DNA from: Cyanobium sp. ATX 6F1
Lineage (GTDB): Bacteria > Cyanobacteriota > Cyanobacteriia > PCC-6307 > Cyanobiaceae
Assembly (NCBI RefSeq): GCF_024346315.1
Contig: NZ_JAGQCS010000006.1
Coordinates: forward strand, 1 to 64,000
Reading direction: 5' to 3'
DNA length: 64,000 bases
Shown here: positions 63,630 to 64,000 of the stretch, piece by piece
Layout of the letters: the number at the start of each line of letters is the position of its first letter
How positions within the stretch are numbered: the stretch's first letter is position 1
Made by a program: the position numbers and the translations under genes
The notes under the pieces: model-generated
What the model was told of the DNA's origin: nothing
What the model saw: only the letters and a program-made list of their open reading frames with translations
Databases searched by the model: none

Positions 63630-64000
63630 GGGGTTTCCGGCTTGGCCGCTGAGCGCGGCCGCCACCAGCCTGCGAGCACCGCCAGCACCGCATCGGCGCC
63701 GATCAGACCGACGAAGGCTCCGAACTCATCAACGACCACCCGCACCGAATGGTTGCTGCGCCGGAAGGCGGTGAGCAGCCGGTCGGCGCGGATCATCTCC
63801 GGCACGAATTCCACCTGTTCGGTGTGGCTGGCGACGCTGGAGCCTCCCTGACCCATGAGCAGGGCAGCCAGCAGATGCTCGCGGCTGGCGACCCCGAGAA
63901 CTTCGTCCACTTCCTCCCCCAGCACCACCCACCAGGCGGCCGTGTTGCCGAGCAGGTTGTCCCGCAGCGCGGCCAGCTCGGCATGGCCCGCCAGGGTGGG
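63626..64000 (-). CDS. CBS-domain protein (CNNM/hemolysin C-like), C-terminal fragment
   Basis: The last 124 codons of a gene continuing past the window edge. Two CBS motifs are visible: LLGNTAAWWVVLGEEVDEVLGVASREHLLAAL and FVPEMIRADRLLTAFRRSNHSVRVVVDEFGAFVGLIGADAVLAVLAG. The second, with VVDEFGAFVGLIG, is the form found in CNNM-type (Mg2+/Co2+ efflux or hemolysin-like) proteins; the membrane domain would lie outside the window. The stop overlaps the GTPase ATG by 4 bp. Confidence 0.82.
   Translation of the reverse strand, partial: PTLAGHAELAALRDNLLGNTAAWWVVLGEEVDEVLGVASREHLLAALLMGQGGSSVASHTEQVEFVPEMIRADRLLTAFRRSNHSVRVVVDEFGAFVGLIGADAVLAVLAGWWRPRSAAKPETP

Overview
The window is a gene-dense stretch of a unicellular cyanobacterial chromosome, about two-thirds GC by eye. 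Diagnostic features are photosystem II psbA, an allophycocyanin/phycobilisome core locus, the cyanobacterial split of RNA polymerase beta' into rpoC1 and rpoC2, a b/b' ATP synthase operon, PII, a high-light-inducible protein, and many small families otherwise seen mainly in cyanobacteria and plastids (Ycf35, DUF2997, DUF3143, DUF3326, DUF3493). A phycobilisome core together with high GC and picocyanobacterial-style compact gene order points to the Synechococcus/Cyanobium lineage rather than Prochlorococcus. At least ten HIP1 octamers (GCGATCGC) are visible and favour a freshwater or euryhaline Cyanobium-like strain, but genus assignment is an inference.

Layout. 1-750: 3' end of psbA with its terminator, tRNA-Thr(CGU), and an LPA1/Rep27-type protein. 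784-7282 (minus): the rimP-nusA-ylxR-infB operon with a low-complexity-tail membrane protein. 7401-11029: a Cys-rich small protein, a Deg/HtrA protease, rpiA and hisD. 11129-23358 (plus): rpsT-tatD-rpoB-rpoC1-rpoC2-hli-rlmN, with an MFS permease running in convergently. 24659-27944 (plus): a small membrane protein, a HEAT-repeat protein, then DUF2997-Ycf35-ferredoxin-aldo/keto reductase. 27950-29558: rsmG and a J-domain/DUF3143 pair. 29565-34418 (minus): a tightly overlapped biotin operon bioF-esterase-bioC-bioD-(51-aa membrane protein)-bioA, without bioB. 34431-44042: a DExH helicase, purB, tlyA, glnB with an NtcA box, queF, the cytochrome c maturation pair ccs1-ccdA, and an FtsW-type protein. 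44103-48975 (minus): the phycobilisome core locus apcE, a detached third linker domain, then apcA-apcB-apcC. 49140-56402: a methyltransferase and the ATP synthase operon atpI-B-E-F2-F-H-A-G with a terminator (beta and epsilon are not here). 56417-58757: a 2OG-Fe(II) oxygenase, [2Fe-2S] ferredoxin, 57-aa protein and DUF3326 in a coupled run. 58768-64000 (minus): alanine dehydrogenase, then CBS protein-GTPase-nadD-nadE, each overlapping the next.

The most unusual feature is the core-membrane linker ApcE. It ends after two linker (REP) domains at a TAG, and the third REP domain with the typical ApcE C-terminus is a separate ORF 87 nt downstream in the same frame, behind four in-frame stops. REP number normally sets how many allophycocyanin cylinders the core holds, so this is a natural split that could make the third cylinder optional. 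Secondary points of interest are Phe at the PII Tyr51 position, an uncatalogued 51-aa membrane protein between bioD and bioA, two coupled ferredoxin-containing clusters of unknown function, and an AT-rich motif shared by the apcA and apcE upstream regions. No transposases, integrases, CRISPR arrays or phage genes were seen; the window looks like core genome.
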